Below are positions 63,473 to 64,000 of a stretch of 64,000 bases of DNA, piece after piece (position 1 is the first letter of the stretch; each line of letters begins with the position of its first letter). The position numbers and the translations under genes were made by a program. The notes below the pieces were generated by a model, which searched no databases, was not told the DNA's origin, and saw only the letters and a program-made list of their open reading frames with translations. The DNA lies in assembly GCA_022821965.1 (NCBI GenBank), contig JAJECN010000057.1, forward strand, positions 62,001 to 126,000, written 5' to 3'. Origin of the DNA: Candidatus Poribacteria bacterium (lineage in GTDB: Bacteria; Poribacteria; WGA-4E; WGA-3G).

Positions 63473-64000
63473 CATCCCTCCTTAAAATCAGCAAAAATTC
63501 CGACTTCATTCCATCCGGGTTCTTATTCTTCCGCGCACCAAAAAGTTTCCGCGTTTTAATCCTATCCTCATAGACTTTCTCAAACGTCCATCCATGTTCC
63601 GTGAAGTACTCCGCCAATATTCGCCATAGTTCAACCGTTATGCCGTCAATCCGTGGGTTGCCGACAAAGATGCAAGCGGCTGCATTCGGTTTCAATTGAT
63701 TCATCGAATTTTCAAGGGCATTGATTGTATGACAGAAATAGGAATCAAGCCGTTTGTGGAGGTCGTCCCGGGTGAGTCTGTCTCTGACCCTGTCCAATGT
63801 TTCGGTCTGAATTACTCGGTCCGCCTTCCGATACGGAATTTCAAGCCGTGATAACTCTTGAATTTCTTCCTCGGTGTGCCCTAACCAAAACAGGTCCATC
63901 TTCGTAGAGCGGATATACTCTTGCGCTTGGAGGTAGGGCGGTGATGTGATTAGCGCGTCACATTCTCGTGGTACAGTGGCATAAGATGAATCAACACCTC
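63372..64000 (-). CDS. DNA methyltransferase (SPPY motif), 5' truncated
   Basis: The frame continues to the right edge without a stop, so the start lies outside the window. It carries 'DALITSPPYLQAQEYI' (the catalytic SPPY-type motif IV of N4-cytosine/N6-adenine methyltransferases), then 'RSTKMDLFWLG'. The visible part continues with 'ACIFVGNPRIDGITVELWRI' (cofactor-fold strand) and ends near 'MKSEFLLILRRD'. The last ~30 codons overlap the 3' end of the convergent TPR gene and look unlike the domain, suggesting a lost stop. Restriction partner not visible in this window. Confidence 0.75.
   Translation of the reverse strand, partial: GVDSSYATVPRECDALITSPPYLQAQEYIRSTKMDLFWLGHTEEEIQELSRLEIPYRKADRVIQTETLDRVRDRLTRDDLHKRLDSYFCHTINALENSMNQLKPNAAACIFVGNPRIDGITVELWRILAEYFTEHGWTFEKVYEDRIKTRKLFGARKNKNPDGMKSEFLLILRRDATYQPSAQQCGSVLRGRGDPLPAPKTPLNNDAS

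Overview
The window comes from a bacterial chromosome and includes a canonical replication-origin neighbourhood: rpmH(-) / dnaA / oriC / recF / DUF721 (DciA-like) / gyrB / gyrA. Envelope genes point to a Gram-negative-type cell: a SprA-like translocon, PorU-like and PorV-like proteins (type IX secretion components), lipoproteins with lipoboxes, and outer-membrane beta-barrel proteins. Together with WD40 and TPR proteins, an ECF sigma factor fused to a WD40 propeller, a SUMF1-type protein, GH2 and amidohydrolase genes, and many short palindromic repeats, this suggests an uncultured, repeat-rich lineage such as Candidatus Poribacteria or a related phylum. That placement is inference; no taxonomic marker was searched.

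Layout. 1-6638: 5'-truncated sprA-like gene. 6706-8827: AAA ATPase/PD-(D/E)XK nuclease with its own consensus promoter, a decayed fragment resembling the sprA 3' end, and a small retropepsin-like gene. 9021-14292: GH2 hydrolase, D-2-hydroxyacid dehydrogenase, hisC. 14531-25693: ispH and rpmH on the minus strand, then dnaA, a dense DnaA-box origin at 18008-18277, recF, a DciA-like gene, gyrB and gyrA. dnaN is not in its usual place between dnaA and recF. 25791-33360: TPR protein, secreted zinc metalloprotease, BNR-repeat protein, CsgG/LpoB-like lipoprotein, HepT-like protein, and an anchored protein of unknown function. 33517-42072: quinone oxidoreductase, then porU-like and porV-like genes. 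42225-47566: a membrane ECF sigma-WD40 fusion and a tandem WD40 paralogue that has lost the sigma part. 47714-51686: cell-wall recycling group (AnmK, NamZ/DUF1343, beta-lactamase-fold hydrolase). 52089-53884: ManC-type cupin and phosphoglucose isomerase. 54010-59184: NtrY/NtrC-like two-component pair, pseudopilin, prepilin peptidase. 59505-64000: SUMF1-domain protein, nitroreductase, amidohydrolase, TPR lipoprotein, and a partial SPPY-type DNA methyltransferase.

Functional links. The sprA-, porU- and porV-like genes supply the translocon, C25 protease and shuttle of a type IX secretion route, and the PorU-like protein ends in a sorting-type domain. The origin combines helically spaced DnaA boxes, a C tract, trio-like repeats and an AT-rich stretch, in the order of the B. 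subtilis basal unwinding module.

Intergenic DNA is full of repeats. There are three kinds of MITE-like or IS-end-like element, a family of 'TCAGTTATCAG'-type palindromes, hairpins with diverged stems and a CTACAA tail, and a recurrent ribosome-binding leader (CCGCAAGGAAAATTA). Several have entered coding sequences (sprA, recF, porU). Start codons were revised where Shine-Dalgarno spacing, family N-termini or overlapping repeats argued for it.
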